From: Io17-Chloro-G2 sp965226915
GTDB taxonomy: Bacteria > Chloroflexota > Dehalococcoidia > Lucifugimonadales > UBA3495
Assembly (NCBI GenBank): GCA_965226915.1
Contig: CBDDEJ010000008.1
Span: 1 to 64,000 of the forward strand
Reading direction: 5' to 3'
DNA length: 64,000 nucleotides
The position numbers were made by a program, and so were the translations under genes. Positions 54,054 through 62,862 of the stretch are shown piece after piece; positions within the stretch are counted from its first letter, which is position 1, and every line of letters starts with the position of its first letter. Below the pieces are notes generated by a model that made no database searches, was not told the DNA's origin, and was given only the letters and a program-made list of their open reading frames with translations.

Positions 54054-54548
54054 TCAGCGCCCTTGGGCCAGTTTCTCCAGGTTATCGCCTGCCAGGCGGT
54101 ATGTGGTCCAAGCGTCCACGGGGCCGGCGCCCAATCCCTTGTAGAATCCAATGGCTGATTCATTCCAGTCAAGCACGGACCATTCTAGCCGCCGGCATTT
54201 CCGCTCCAGGGCTGTTTTGGCCAAGTAACCCATCAATTCCCGGCCCAGACCCCGGCCCCGCCATTGAGGCAGCACGAATATGTCTTCCAAGTACAGACTG
54301 GGCCGGCCAGTGAACGTGGAATATTGGAAAAAGAACAGTGCGAAACCGGAGGGCTCATCTCGGTGGTATCCGATGACCGCCTCAGCCACGGCCTCGGGTC
54401 CAAACAGGGCCTCTTTTAAATCTTCTTCAGTGGCGGCTACCTCCTCAGCCATTTGCTCGTATTCAGCCAAACCTTTGACGAACTGCAACACCAGCCCCAC
54501 GTCGCCGATCGTGGCAGGCTTGATACTGAATCGGCCTTCCTGAGTCAT
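54054..54548 (-). CDS. GNAT-family N-acetyltransferase
   Basis: A 164-residue acetyltransferase. FSIKPATIGDVGLVLQFVKGLAEYE begins the fold; LEDIFVLPQWRGRGLGRELMGYLAKTALERKC contains the acetyl-CoA-binding QWRGRGLG signature and CRRLEWSVLDWNESAIGFYKGLGA the conserved last strand and helix, close to spermidine/spermine or thialysine N-acetyltransferases. It starts 8 bases after the amidohydrolase stop, so it is probably translated from the same transcript. Substrate unknown. Confidence 0.83.
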   Translation of the reverse strand: MTQEGRFSIKPATIGDVGLVLQFVKGLAEYEQMAEEVAATEEDLKEALFGPEAVAEAVIGYHRDEPSGFALFFFQYSTFTGRPSLYLEDIFVLPQWRGRGLGRELMGYLAKTALERKCRRLEWSVLDWNESAIGFYKGLGAGPVDAWTTYRLAGDNLEKLAQGR

Positions 54549-54556
54549 ACCTGGTG

Positions 54557-55573
54557 TCAGACCTCTATTTGGTATACCCGGACCGCTGTATCATGGAACA
54601 TATCGGCGCGTTCGGACGCCGAATGTCCCTGGGACATCCTCTTGAAGGCGTTGTACAAAATATGGTGGGAGAAGGAGACTTTGTCCACCGGGAAGTTGCT
54701 TTCAAACATACACCGGCTGGGACCGAATTGCTCGATGCAGTAGTCGATGATGGGCGCCATGCCCTCGGCCAATTCCTCGGACCCAACGGGCTGGTCCCGC
54801 TCGTGCCAATCAAACCCGTACCGGGGCATTCCCAATCCACCCAGCTTCATGACCACGTTTGGGCAGGCCGCGACGGCGGCTATTCCGCTTTTCCAAGCAG
54901 ACATGACCTCGTCGTCCCGATTGGCGTAGGGGCCTGTCCGCCACAGGCCGCCAATGTGATTCAAGACGATGGTCAACTCCGGTACGGCCTTGGCGAAATC
55001 GGCAAGCTCAGGCAGCTGGTGGAAGAACAGGGCGTTTTCTAGGCAGAGGCCCATTTCCGCCAGCACCTTGGCGCCGTCCCGGTATCCTTGGCTGGCCAGG
55101 CAGCCTTGATCTTCCCGGTTTGGGAATTCCGGGTTGGGGTCCCATCCGGTTGAGTGGCGGATACCCCGGAACCGGTTGGGGCTGGCCGCCTGCAACGCCT
55201 CCAACACCGGTTTGACCCCACTACCCAGCTTCAGGTCGGCGCGGCCAATGATGGCAGCCGCCGCCCGGCCTGGGCCGTAGAGCCCGCTGGCGCTGGCCGC
55301 GGCCATGCCCTGAACGAATTCAACCTCGCCCACGGAGCGCATCTCTTCAGGGCCGCTGGGCCGGTACATGGAACTGCATTCGATGAAGACGGTGGAGCGC
55401 ACGTTGTGTCCACCGTTCATGTCGTCGGCCAGTTGGTGGATCAAATACCGTTGGTAGGGGATGCGGGCGGTGCGAAAATCCCAGAAATGGTGGTGTGAGT
55501 CGCAGATGGGCAGATCGGGTTCCAGGGTTTCTTCCTGGGTCAAAGCGTGCCAGTCATTGCCTCCGAACGGCAT
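54557..55573 (-). CDS. Amidohydrolase-family metal-dependent hydrolase
   Basis: A 338-residue TIM-barrel protein of the amidohydrolase-2 group (2-pyrone-4,6-dicarboxylate lactonase, L-rhamnono-lactonase, ACMSD relatives). ICDSHHHFWDF holds the HxH-type metal ligands, LTIVLNHIGGLW the later histidine, and MFESNFPVDKVSFS the last strand with the conserved D. GGAGG precedes the ATG. It precedes the GNAT gene on the same strand. Lactone or decarboxylation chemistry on aromatic-derived acids is plausible. Confidence 0.85.
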   Translation of the reverse strand: MPFGGNDWHALTQEETLEPDLPICDSHHHFWDFRTARIPYQRYLIHQLADDMNGGHNVRSTVFIECSSMYRPSGPEEMRSVGEVEFVQGMAAASASGLYGPGRAAAAIIGRADLKLGSGVKPVLEALQAASPNRFRGIRHSTGWDPNPEFPNREDQGCLASQGYRDGAKVLAEMGLCLENALFFHQLPELADFAKAVPELTIVLNHIGGLWRTGPYANRDDEVMSAWKSGIAAVAACPNVVMKLGGLGMPRYGFDWHERDQPVGSEELAEGMAPIIDYCIEQFGPSRCMFESNFPVDKVSFSHHILYNAFKRMSQGHSASERADMFHDTAVRVYQIEV

Positions 55574-55688
55574 AATCGCGCCTCCAAGTCTGAGTTCGGC
55601 GGCCCCATCCTACCACACCTATAGGCGTGGTGAGGCTTTTTTGCCGGGCTGAGACTCATTTTTTGGATCACGTTAAATGGTCTGCCGG

Positions 55689-56387
55689 TTAGCCTGTGGC
55701 GGCGCTCCGGGCCAGATTCAATGCCGTGACGGGCGGCAGGCCGCTGAATTGCCATAGTTGCTGTTTTTTGAAGGCGCCGGCGGTTTTGAAACGCCGCGCC
55801 ATGTCTCCAGCCGTTTCGACCGCCTGGGCCAGCGCCCCGCCCGGCGGCGCCACCTGGCTGACCAGCCGCATCTGCTGCATTTTCTGAGCGCCCATCACCT
55901 CTCCGGCGAGCAGCAAAGCCAGGCCGATGCCGACATTGGTCATGCGGGGCAGCAACACCGAAGCCAGACGGTAGCTGACGGGGAGGTTGGTGTCTGGGAA
56001 GCCAAATTGGGCGTCTTCCGCCGCTATGCGCAGGTCGCACGCCAGCGCCAACTCGAAGCCCAATCCATAGCAGCGGCCCTCCACGGCGGCTAACACCGGT
56101 TTCGACAGGGTATATGGGAACAAGCCTTCCAAAGGATCAGCCATGGAGCTGTCGTCCGATGCGCCCAACAACTCTGGGACATCGTGCCCCACCGAAAAGT
56201 TGTTGGCGACTCCATGGATCACCCCGGCCAGCAGATTATCTTCCGCTTCCAGATGCTCCCATGCCGCGATTAATTCTCGCTGGAGTTGGCGGTTCAACGC
56301 ATTGCCAGAATCAGGGCGTTCAAGCTGGATCACCAGAGCTGGGCCTTCTTCTATGTACGACAAGAGTTCGGGCATGTCATGCCTCAC
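55689..56387 (-). CDS. Enoyl-CoA hydratase/isomerase family protein
   Basis: A 232-residue crotonase-fold protein. LERPDSGNALNRQLQREL and VEGRCYGLGFELALACDLRIAAEDAQFGFPDTNL are the two core regions; the usual oxyanion-hole glycines lie in FSVGHDVPEL and RCYGLGFELALACD. The canonical catalytic glutamates are not all visible, so it may act on another acyl-CoA. It is the last of three tandem crotonase genes on the minus strand. Confidence 0.78.
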   Translation of the reverse strand: MRHDMPELLSYIEEGPALVIQLERPDSGNALNRQLQRELIAAWEHLEAEDNLLAGVIHGVANNFSVGHDVPELLGASDDSSMADPLEGLFPYTLSKPVLAAVEGRCYGLGFELALACDLRIAAEDAQFGFPDTNLPVSYRLASVLLPRMTNVGIGLALLLAGEVMGAQKMQQMRLVSQVAPPGGALAQAVETAGDMARRFKTAGAFKKQQLWQFSGLPPVTALNLARSAATG

Positions 56388-56429
56388 CGTAGATTTCTCC
56401 GTAAATTTGTCCGTTGATTTGTATGGCGT

Positions 56430-57245
56430 TTAGCGTGGCCATTCAATCCCGTGAATCCCGCTTTCCGCCAAGCTTCGCTCCAACCCCTGCCGGTACTCAG
56501 CGCTATCTTGGGGTGGGAACCGCTGCTCTAGGGACATGGCATAGTCCAAGGGCACGCCGATGCTTTGGAACGTGCGCAATTTATGGTAGTGGAGGTACTC
56601 GGACGAATAACGGCATATCCGCCGGGCGGCCTGTTTGGCTATTTCGACGCTCTGCCCCGCAGCCGCCACCTGGTTCACCAAGCCGAGTTCGTGCGCTCGT
56701 TGAGCCGTCAGTGGGTCGCCCGTCCAAACCATTTCAAGGCCGATGTTCAGGTTGGCCAGGAAATGCAGCTTGTGAGTGGTCTGCTTGGCCCCCATCCCGC
56801 GCTTGACTTCGGGCAGGCCCATCTTGGCTTGCTCTTCCATGATGCGAAGGTCGCAGCCCATTGCCAGCTCGCAACCCGCCGCCAGACACCAGCCGTTGAT
56901 TGCGGCGATGACGGGCTTCCACAGGCCAAAGTTGTTGCCGTTGAACGAGGGGCGTATCTGCCGGGAATGGGCGGCGTCCAACAGCGCTTGGGCAGACTGG
57001 GCGCCCAACTCCCGGGCCCTGGCGTCGTTCTGGCGCAGGTCGGCGCCGGCGCAAAATGCCCGGTCCCCGGCGCCGGTGATTATCATTACCTTAAGTTCCG
57101 GGTCGTCGCGGAAATCCAGCCACGCCTCGATGACCGCCTCGGGCAAGCCACCACCCATGGCGTTCATCCTCTCCGGCCGGTTCATCGTCGCGATGAGGAT
57201 CTCTCCATCCCTCTCCCGCAACAGCACATCTGTCGATTCTTGCAT
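56430..57245 (-). CDS. Enoyl-CoA hydratase/isomerase family protein
   Basis: A 271-residue crotonase with MNRPERMNAMGGGLPEAVIEAW, AFCAGADLRQNDARARE (oxyanion hole) and AAINGWCLAAGCELAMGCDLRIMEEQAKMGLPEVKRGMGAKQT. The alignment blocks match enoyl-CoA hydratases over the full length. It is the middle gene of three crotonase paralogs, 41 bases from the third and 42 from the first. Likely beta-oxidation of a branched or aromatic acyl-CoA. Confidence 0.82.
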   Translation of the reverse strand: MQESTDVLLRERDGEILIATMNRPERMNAMGGGLPEAVIEAWLDFRDDPELKVMIITGAGDRAFCAGADLRQNDARARELGAQSAQALLDAAHSRQIRPSFNGNNFGLWKPVIAAINGWCLAAGCELAMGCDLRIMEEQAKMGLPEVKRGMGAKQTTHKLHFLANLNIGLEMVWTGDPLTAQRAHELGLVNQVAAAGQSVEIAKQAARRICRYSSEYLHYHKLRTFQSIGVPLDYAMSLEQRFPPQDSAEYRQGLERSLAESGIHGIEWPR

Positions 57246-57286
57246 GTCTCTCCACGGGTAACTTAATGGGTAACTTACTGGCTAAC

Positions 57287-58129
57287 TTAGCGGTTGCGCC
57301 ATACGGGACGCCGTTTTTCAACAAAGGCCCGGGTCCCTTCGATGCGGTCTTCACTCGCGTAAGGGTTGGGGCCTACCTCCAGCGTTTGGGCATAGTGGAA
57401 CGGCACGCCAATCGACTGGTAGGCGGTCTCCTTCTGGAAGGAACGGGTGACCGGGGCGTAAAGCAGCAGCTCCCGGCCCAGCCTCATGCCGCCGGACACG
57501 GCCGTGCCCTCGGGTGTGGTCATATGTGGCTCGATCGGCAACATGGGCAACGCCCCTCCTCCTTCTTCAGATTCCTCTTCCGCCTCACCTTTGGAAACCA
57601 ACCGGTTGACCAAACCCAGCCGAAATGCTGCAGCGGCGTCCAATGACTCCCGCGCCCACATCAGGTCAAAAGCCGCCGATTGTCCGAGCAGGTTCACCAG
57701 CCAGACCCCGGCTACGTTGGGGCCGCCGGCCATGGTGTCCAGCCCGGTCTGAAATGAGACGGAACCGTCGGCCAGGCGAAGGTCGCAGCCCAAGGTCAGG
57801 GCCAGGCCTTCTCCTCGGCAGGTCCCCTGAATGGCGGCGATGGTTGGCTTGGGCGTGTCAACGTGGCCGCCGGCCCAATACGTGGCCCGGTCCCTACGTT
57901 GTTGATGGGTAAGTTGATGGGAAGCCGGTGGCTCATCGGCCGAACCGGTGCAAAAATCGCCGCCATCGCCGCAGATCACCGCGACCCATGCGTCGTCATC
58001 GTCCCGATAGCGCACCAAGGCCTGATTCAACTCCCGGCGCATCTCTGGGTTGAAGGCGTTGCCCCGGTCGGGCGCTTGCAGCGTTATCATCGCCAGCCGT
58101 TCCTCGACTTGATAAGAAACCTGTGCCAC
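57287..58129 (-). CDS. Enoyl-CoA hydratase/isomerase family protein
   Basis: A 280-residue crotonase-fold protein, first in the three-gene run. LQAPDRGNAFNPEMRRELNQAL, VICGDGGDFCTGSADEPPASHQL and AIQGTCRGEGLALTLGCDLRLADGSVSFQTGLDTMAGGPNVAGVWL are the typical blocks. It has an acidic insert (EAEEESEEGGGALPML) near residue 185. The ATG start is at 58129. Function as enoyl-CoA hydratase/isomerase is likely but the substrate is unknown. Confidence 0.8.
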   Translation of the reverse strand: MAQVSYQVEERLAMITLQAPDRGNAFNPEMRRELNQALVRYRDDDDAWVAVICGDGGDFCTGSADEPPASHQLTHQQRRDRATYWAGGHVDTPKPTIAAIQGTCRGEGLALTLGCDLRLADGSVSFQTGLDTMAGGPNVAGVWLVNLLGQSAAFDLMWARESLDAAAAFRLGLVNRLVSKGEAEEESEEGGGALPMLPIEPHMTTPEGTAVSGGMRLGRELLLYAPVTRSFQKETAYQSIGVPFHYAQTLEVGPNPYASEDRIEGTRAFVEKRRPVWRNR

Positions 58130-58419
58130 AGCTTTGCCTCTGTTTGAAAAACTTCCCCGGCCACGACTATTAAGCCCGGAGAACGTATACGGTAACAGTA
58201 TTCACAAAGACCCGTCGACTGCTGTTGGCTGGTGGCGGATTCCTTCATGGCCCTACCGCCACCAACATTCACCATGATGGTTCTACGCTCGGATGCCGCG
58301 AGCGAGTTTGTAAAAAACCCGGCTCATCCCGAGCTTGTCGAAGGAAGGACTCACATGGAAATCCATCATCAATCGTTGACATGCCCTCATTCCAAAAGCC
58401 GTGGTTCGACAAGGTCACC

Positions 58420-58719
58420 ACGAACGTTACGCAAAGCACCCTCCTTGCCGGGAGGCAGGATCGTCTCAACCTTGATACATCCGTCATCCACGACGATGCC
58501 GTCGACCACCAGCCGTAGGAAACGCTGACGTTCCTCGAAGGACATGTTGTCCAGCCCCGCGCTTACACGGCAACAGAACTCGTTCAATTGATTCAATCCC
58601 TGACGGTTGTCAGGCTCCTGTTGGGCTTGATCGGTCACCTTCCGACTCAATCGCTCCATTTCCTGACGCTGCGGCGTATTTGGTTTGGCGGGGAGTTCGG
58701 GAGGCCAGTGCGACGACAA
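58420..58719 (-). pseudogene. Fragment of a large serine recombinase
   Basis: NEFCCRVSAGLDNMSFEERQRFLRLVVDGIVVDDGCIKVETILPP is the C-terminal domain ending of resolvase-type large serine recombinases. The catalytic N-terminal domain is absent, and the frame runs into a common repeat (GNVRGDLVEPRL-type tail, TTCGTGGTGACCTTGTCGAACCACG complement). A remnant of a former mobile element. Confidence 0.6.
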
Positions 58720-59059
58720 TGTCTGGATCCAAGCTGTTGTTGACTACCCTGCCGCCGGTGAGGTCGACATCGCCGTATCCACATTCGCGAAAATGTGCGA
58801 CGCCGTTCCCGTGATCACGGCGGTGGCCCAAGGCGATACGATTGGTTACGTGGCGGGGGATCCCCAGGTAGGACACACATTTGTGTTCACGGTGGTCAGT
58901 GACGGCCCGCTCAAAGACCAGACCGTAAGCTGCAATGCACATCCAAAAGGAATTGAACTCACGTATATGCGCATGGAGATCGACTTTATCGGCAACCTTA
59001 CGTGCGGCTGCGGGTTTGAGGAATTCTACGTCAACAATCCCATTGATAGCTGCGTCTGA
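58685..59059 (+). CDS. Unrecognised ORF, low confidence
   Basis: A 124-codon frame reading DYPAAGEVDIAVSTFAKMCDAVPVITAV, VGHTFVFTVVSDGPLKDQTV and LTCGCGFEEFYVNNPIDSCV. It has a plausible amino-acid composition with strand-like hydrophobic segments, but I do not recognise it, and the start is unclear because its first codons overlap the recombinase fragment. A competing minus-strand frame exists. Possibly a 5'-truncated gene. Confidence 0.3.
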   Translation: MAGSSGGQCDDNVWIQAVVDYPAAGEVDIAVSTFAKMCDAVPVITAVAQGDTIGYVAGDPQVGHTFVFTVVSDGPLKDQTVSCNAHPKGIELTYMRMEIDFIGNLTCGCGFEEFYVNNPIDSCV

Positions 59060-59283
59060 GTGGTGGAAACAAGCCAGGGTCTTTACGCTCGGCACTGTGC
59101 CTGGTATTGACCGGCCCACGGCGGTGGAATACTCTCACTGATACCAGCGTAGCCTGCTTTCCGACGCCCCGCCAGAAGAAGGCGGTTGGAGTCAGCACCC
59201 GATCTAAGACAAAGAGTCAGCAATCGAAACGCCTCCCAATTTAATGTGGACAAGCCATAGGCGGCGACGTAATATTCTCTCTG

Positions 59284-59603
59284 ATGGCCAGTGATAGAAG
59301 CCGACGAAGAATTGAGCGTCTCCTAGATGAGGCGGATGAAGCCCTCATCCAACTGAACTGGGACACAGTCCGCGACCGCGCGACTGCTGTCCTTGCGCTG
59401 GAGCCAGATAATACCGATGGTCATACCCTCCTCGCTGCTGTTGAGCGAGCATTGCGGCCCACCTAGCGGTTCAGCCACACCCACCGTTCCAGCCACGACG
59501 CCATCAATCCAACCCACATCCTTCGCCAACGACTCTGTGGCCATCATCGGCCAGCACATCAACACCCCGCCGGTTAGTCCCACTTGGCACAACGCGCAGT
59601 GTC
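59284..59603 (+). pseudogene. N-terminal remnant of a multidomain signalling/ATPase gene
   Basis: SRRRIERLLDEADEALIQLNWDTVRDRATAVLALEPDNTDGHTLLAAVERAL looks like the TPR-type N-terminal segment of large Chloroflexota adenylate-cyclase/kinase-like proteins. After 59460 the frame shifts to a proline/threonine-rich linker (ATPTVPATTPSIQPTSFAND in the other frame), then the IS701-like element starts at 59604. The rest of the gene is missing here, perhaps beyond the IS cluster. Confidence 0.5.
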
Positions 59604-61069
59604 CTAGTATTACAACGTCAGTTAGTTTGATAGGATAACTGTGTAGCTGGAGAGGGAATAGGCAGGTGAGGTGGGGATGTGGATGCGGCAGCTTTCGAGC
59701 AGGTGTACGGGTCATTTCGGGATTTTCACGCTTACTTCGCGCCGCTGTTTGGCCGCCGGGAGACGCGGGAGCACAGCGGTCATTATCTCCAGGCCCTGCT
59801 GGTACAGTCTGGGGAGCGGCGCAACGCTGAGAACCTGTCGGAGACGGTTCCGGGGTCAGCCCGAGAGATGCAGCGGTTTCTCACCGATTCTCCCTGGGAC
59901 GATGAGGTGATTATAGGACGGCTGCAGGAGTACCTGGGAACCCGGCTGGAGCATCCGGAAGGGGTGTGGGCGCTGGACGGCAGCGACTTTCCCAAGCAGG
60001 GGAGGAAGTCGGTGGGAGTGGCCCGGCAGTACTGCGGGAGGCTGGGGAAGGTGGCCAGCTGCCAGGCGGGGATGTTCCTGGCCTATGTCAGCCCGTTGGG
60101 ACGGGCATTGGTGGACAAGGGGCTGTATCTGCCCGAGAGTTGGACCTCGGACAAAGACCGGTGTGAGGCGGCGGGTGTGCCGGAGGATAGGCAGGGCTAC
60201 CGGTCCAAGACGGAGTTGGCCTTGGAGATGGTGGGGCGGGCACAGGAGCGGGGCCACCTGAAGGCTGGATGGGTCGCGGCGGACGACGCCTTTGGGATGT
60301 CGCCGTCCTTCCGGGAGGGCCTGGCGGCCTTGGGGATGTGGTACGTGCTGGACGTTCCGTCCGGCTTTACGGTGTGGCCGCCGGAGCCTGCCTGGACCAG
60401 TGCGGAGTATCAGGGATTCGGGCGTCCCCGCAAACCCAGGCTGCGAGACGGTCAGCGCCGGACCATGGAGCAGCGCAGCGACGAGTTGCCGGAGGAGGCC
60501 TGGCGTGAGATTACGGTGGCCGAGGGAAGCCAGGGACCACGCAGCTACCTTTTCAGCGCCCAGAGGGTGCGACCGACCAGCAGGCGCAAGCCCGGCGAAA
60601 TCCACTGGGCCGTCTACCGCCGGAACCTGGACGGCAGCGAACCCCGCTACTACCTGTCCAATGCTCCGGAGGATACCCCGTTGGAGACCCTGGCATACGT
60701 GGGAGGCTCCCGTTGGCGTATAGAAACGGAGTTTGAGACGGAGAAAAGCGACGTAGGCCTGGACGAGTACGAGACCCGCACCTGGGCTGGCTGGCATCAC
60801 CACGTGGCCCTGTGCCTGCTGGGCGGAGCTTTTCTGCTGAGCCTGCAACAGGCTTGGGGGGGAAAAGATGCCCCGGATCACGAGGCCGCAGGTCTACCGG
60901 GTGGTGCGGGAAATGCTGCCCCGGGAACGGTTCGGGCCAACCGAGTTGCTGCGGTGGCTTGAGGATACGCAGGACAGTAACGAACGGGCCAAACGCTCCC
61001 ATGCCAAGCGCCGCGCCGCCATGCGGGCATCACCCCACATCCCTCCCTGAACTGACGTTGTAATACTAG
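59604..61069 (+). mobile_element. IS701-like element A (complete, 1458 bp between CTAG sites)
   Basis: Terminal inverted repeats TATTACAACGTCAGTT lie directly inside CTAG at 59604-59607 and 61066-61069. CTAG fits the YTAR 4-bp duplication known for the IS701 family. Contains one transposase gene and a C-terminal out-of-frame extension. Its right CTAG is shared with the IS1182-like element. Confidence 0.85.
59679..60962 (+). CDS. IS701-family DDE transposase
   Basis: A 427-residue DDE transposase: RREMREH-like N-terminus DFHAYFAPLFGRRETREHSGHYL, catalytic Asp in WALDGSDFPKQGRKSVGVARQYCG, second Asp in WVAADDAFGMSPSFREGL and the glutamate in WRIETEFETEKSDVGLDEYETRTWAGWHHH. Start GTG 59679. After LLGGAFLLSLQQAWGGK the zero frame ends in low-complexity sequence (LPGGAGNAAPGTVRAN), whereas the +1 frame (60868-61050) reads PRITRPQVYRVVREMLPRERF and RWLEDTQDSNERAKRSHAKRRAA, which looks like the true C-terminus. 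The shift falls at the G7 run at 60856-60862. Confidence 0.85.
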   Translation: MDAAAFEQVYGSFRDFHAYFAPLFGRRETREHSGHYLQALLVQSGERRNAENLSETVPGSAREMQRFLTDSPWDDEVIIGRLQEYLGTRLEHPEGVWALDGSDFPKQGRKSVGVARQYCGRLGKVASCQAGMFLAYVSPLGRALVDKGLYLPESWTSDKDRCEAAGVPEDRQGYRSKTELALEMVGRAQERGHLKAGWVAADDAFGMSPSFREGLAALGMWYVLDVPSGFTVWPPEPAWTSAEYQGFGRPRKPRLRDGQRRTMEQRSDELPEEAWREITVAEGSQGPRSYLFSAQRVRPTSRRKPGEIHWAVYRRNLDGSEPRYYLSNAPEDTPLETLAYVGGSRWRIETEFETEKSDVGLDEYETRTWAGWHHHVALCLLGGAFLLSLQQAWGGKDAPDHEAAGLPGGAGNAAPGTVRANRVAAVA

Positions 61070-62862
61070 AAGCCCGGCTGAAAAGCCCTGCTGTGACGAG
61101 ATGAGGTGGAGGATAACCAGTGGACTGGGCCAAGTCTGAGACTAAGGGCGACCCATCTGGCCGCGGCCAATATGAATTGGGCAGTAACGATGGGCGACGC
61201 GGCGGCGAGCCGGTCCGGTCTATTCTCTGTTTTATTGGGGGAGGAGCCTGAAGCCTGGGACATCATCCCCATCCTGGTAGCCACCAGGGTCAGGTTGGCC
61301 ACCGTGGCTGCCAGGAGTAGCTGAAAGAGGGTCTTGGCCCGACCAAAGTAGCGAGATTGGCGGACCCCCAGTTGCACCAGCCGAGCCAGGCGATGCTCGA
61401 CCACCTGCCGCCGGCTGCGGTATTCGGCGAAGCTCTCACTTTTCTGGAAGGCCCGGGCTTGTTGCAGGAGCGCCTCTTGGGGATGGAGAGTCACCGTACG
61501 GCCTTTGCCCTCTTCAGCTGCCACGCACTGGGACCGCAGGGGGCATACGCCACAGACCGCCGGGTCGAATTGAAAACTCTGGACCGGATAGGTCTGACCC
61601 AACCGGTTGGTCCGGGTGCCGAAGGTCCGCAAGGTGTGGGTAACATTACCGGCTGGGCAGGTGACGGTGCCGGCCGCCAGGTCGATCTGGAAGTCCTCTT
61701 TGGGGAAGTGGTCTTTTCTGGGACGACCCGGCACCTTGGCTATTAGCGTCCGACCGGCATCGGCAAAGGCCTGCCGCGTCCCGCCATCCCCATAGGCCGC
61801 ATCCCCAATGGTCTCCTCCACAGGTATGCCCGTGTTCTCTTCACTCTGCTCCACCAGTTCCAGGACTCCGGTGTTGTCACCGGCATTGCCGGGCAGGATA
61901 TCTACCGCGGTCACCAGTTGGGAATCGGTATCCACCACCACGGCAGCCTTATGTCCGTCGAAGCGTTTGCTGCTGCTTTTGCGCCCATGGCGCATCTCCG
62001 GGTCGTGCGCCGAAGGGACCCCGTCCCGGCTTACGCCATCCTTCAGGGCCGGACCATCCTCCTGCCGTTCCACATCTTGCAAGAGGAGTTGCCCCAAGAG
62101 TTCCGCTGCTTCTCCAATAGCCTGGCGCTCAGGACTATCTGCGGGAAATCTACCTTGGGCCTGACGGGCCAGTTCCAATACCAGGTCAGCATCGGCTACT
62201 ATCTTCTGCAGTAAGGCTTGCCGCTCTTTCTTGTTGTCCCAGTCAATCCCCGCCTCTCCCTTCACACTGGAGCCAAAGTAAAGCTCCAGGCCGTGTCTCA
62301 AGGCCCACTCCTCGGCCCGGGTCCCGTCCAGTTGGGCCAGTGCCCGGACCACCTGGACGATGCCGTCGGCCAGCAGGTTGTAGGTGTCCTTGACCGCTCC
62401 CCGGCCCAGAATGTAGGTGGTGTTCACCGCCACCTTCATCCGCCGTCCTTTCAGGCAGCCGGTCTGCCGGGCGAATTGGAGGCTGCGCTGAAAGACGGCC
62501 CGCACCCGGTCGTGGAGGATCAGCTGGGCTCGAAACAGTTGCAGGGTGCTCTTGGCAAAGGGACGGTCCTCCACCTCAATCCCCAACGCCACCTTCCACC
62601 GGATATCGAAGTCCGCCCTCTGCTTGGCTTCCAGGTCGCTCACTTTGTCGTAGGCTTGCAACAACAGCGCGGTGGCCACCAGACTGGGCGCCACGCTATC
62701 CCGGCCATTGTCCGGGCAATACAGTTCGGCGAAGTCTTCGTCTCGAAATAGCTGACCCCGCAGGGAGGCCAGGAAGCCGTAGAAGGAGCCGCGGCCCACA
62801 TAGTCCAGGTAGAGATGGTCCGCTTCCAGGAACCCCAGCTGTTTAGAGCGTTTTCCCAGCAT
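61066..62862 (-). CDS. IS1182-family transposase
   Basis: A 598-residue DDE transposase. Helix-turn-helix-like N-terminal region, AVNTTYILGRGAVKDTYNLLADGI (first catalytic Asp), DGHKAAVVVDTDSQLVTAVDILPGNAGDNTGVLELV and IGDAAYGDGGTRQAFADAG (second Asp), a CxxCxxxxC-type cluster (FDPAVCGVCPLRSQC), and the C-terminal glutamate in YRSRRQVVEHRLARLVQLG. The stop TAG is formed by CTAG at the insertion junction (61066-61068). The gene is intact, so the element may still be active. Confidence 0.88.
   Translation of the reverse strand: MLGKRSKQLGFLEADHLYLDYVGRGSFYGFLASLRGQLFRDEDFAELYCPDNGRDSVAPSLVATALLLQAYDKVSDLEAKQRADFDIRWKVALGIEVEDRPFAKSTLQLFRAQLILHDRVRAVFQRSLQFARQTGCLKGRRMKVAVNTTYILGRGAVKDTYNLLADGIVQVVRALAQLDGTRAEEWALRHGLELYFGSSVKGEAGIDWDNKKERQALLQKIVADADLVLELARQAQGRFPADSPERQAIGEAAELLGQLLLQDVERQEDGPALKDGVSRDGVPSAHDPEMRHGRKSSSKRFDGHKAAVVVDTDSQLVTAVDILPGNAGDNTGVLELVEQSEENTGIPVEETIGDAAYGDGGTRQAFADAGRTLIAKVPGRPRKDHFPKEDFQIDLAAGTVTCPAGNVTHTLRTFGTRTNRLGQTYPVQSFQFDPAVCGVCPLRSQCVAAEEGKGRTVTLHPQEALLQQARAFQKSESFAEYRSRRQVVEHRLARLVQLGVRQSRYFGRAKTLFQLLLAATVANLTLVATRMGMMSQASGSSPNKTENRPDRLAAASPIVTAQFILAAARWVALSLRLGPVHWLSSTSSRHSRAFQPGF

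Noticed and set aside
58269..58487. Minus-strand short frame near the recombinase fragment
   Set aside because: It runs through common repeats (CGAGCTTGTCGAAGG and its kin) and has no family feature.
59856..60881. 341-codon minus-strand frame inside IS701-like element A
   Set aside because: Antisense of the transposase; the same shadow occurs in the other copies because they are the same element.
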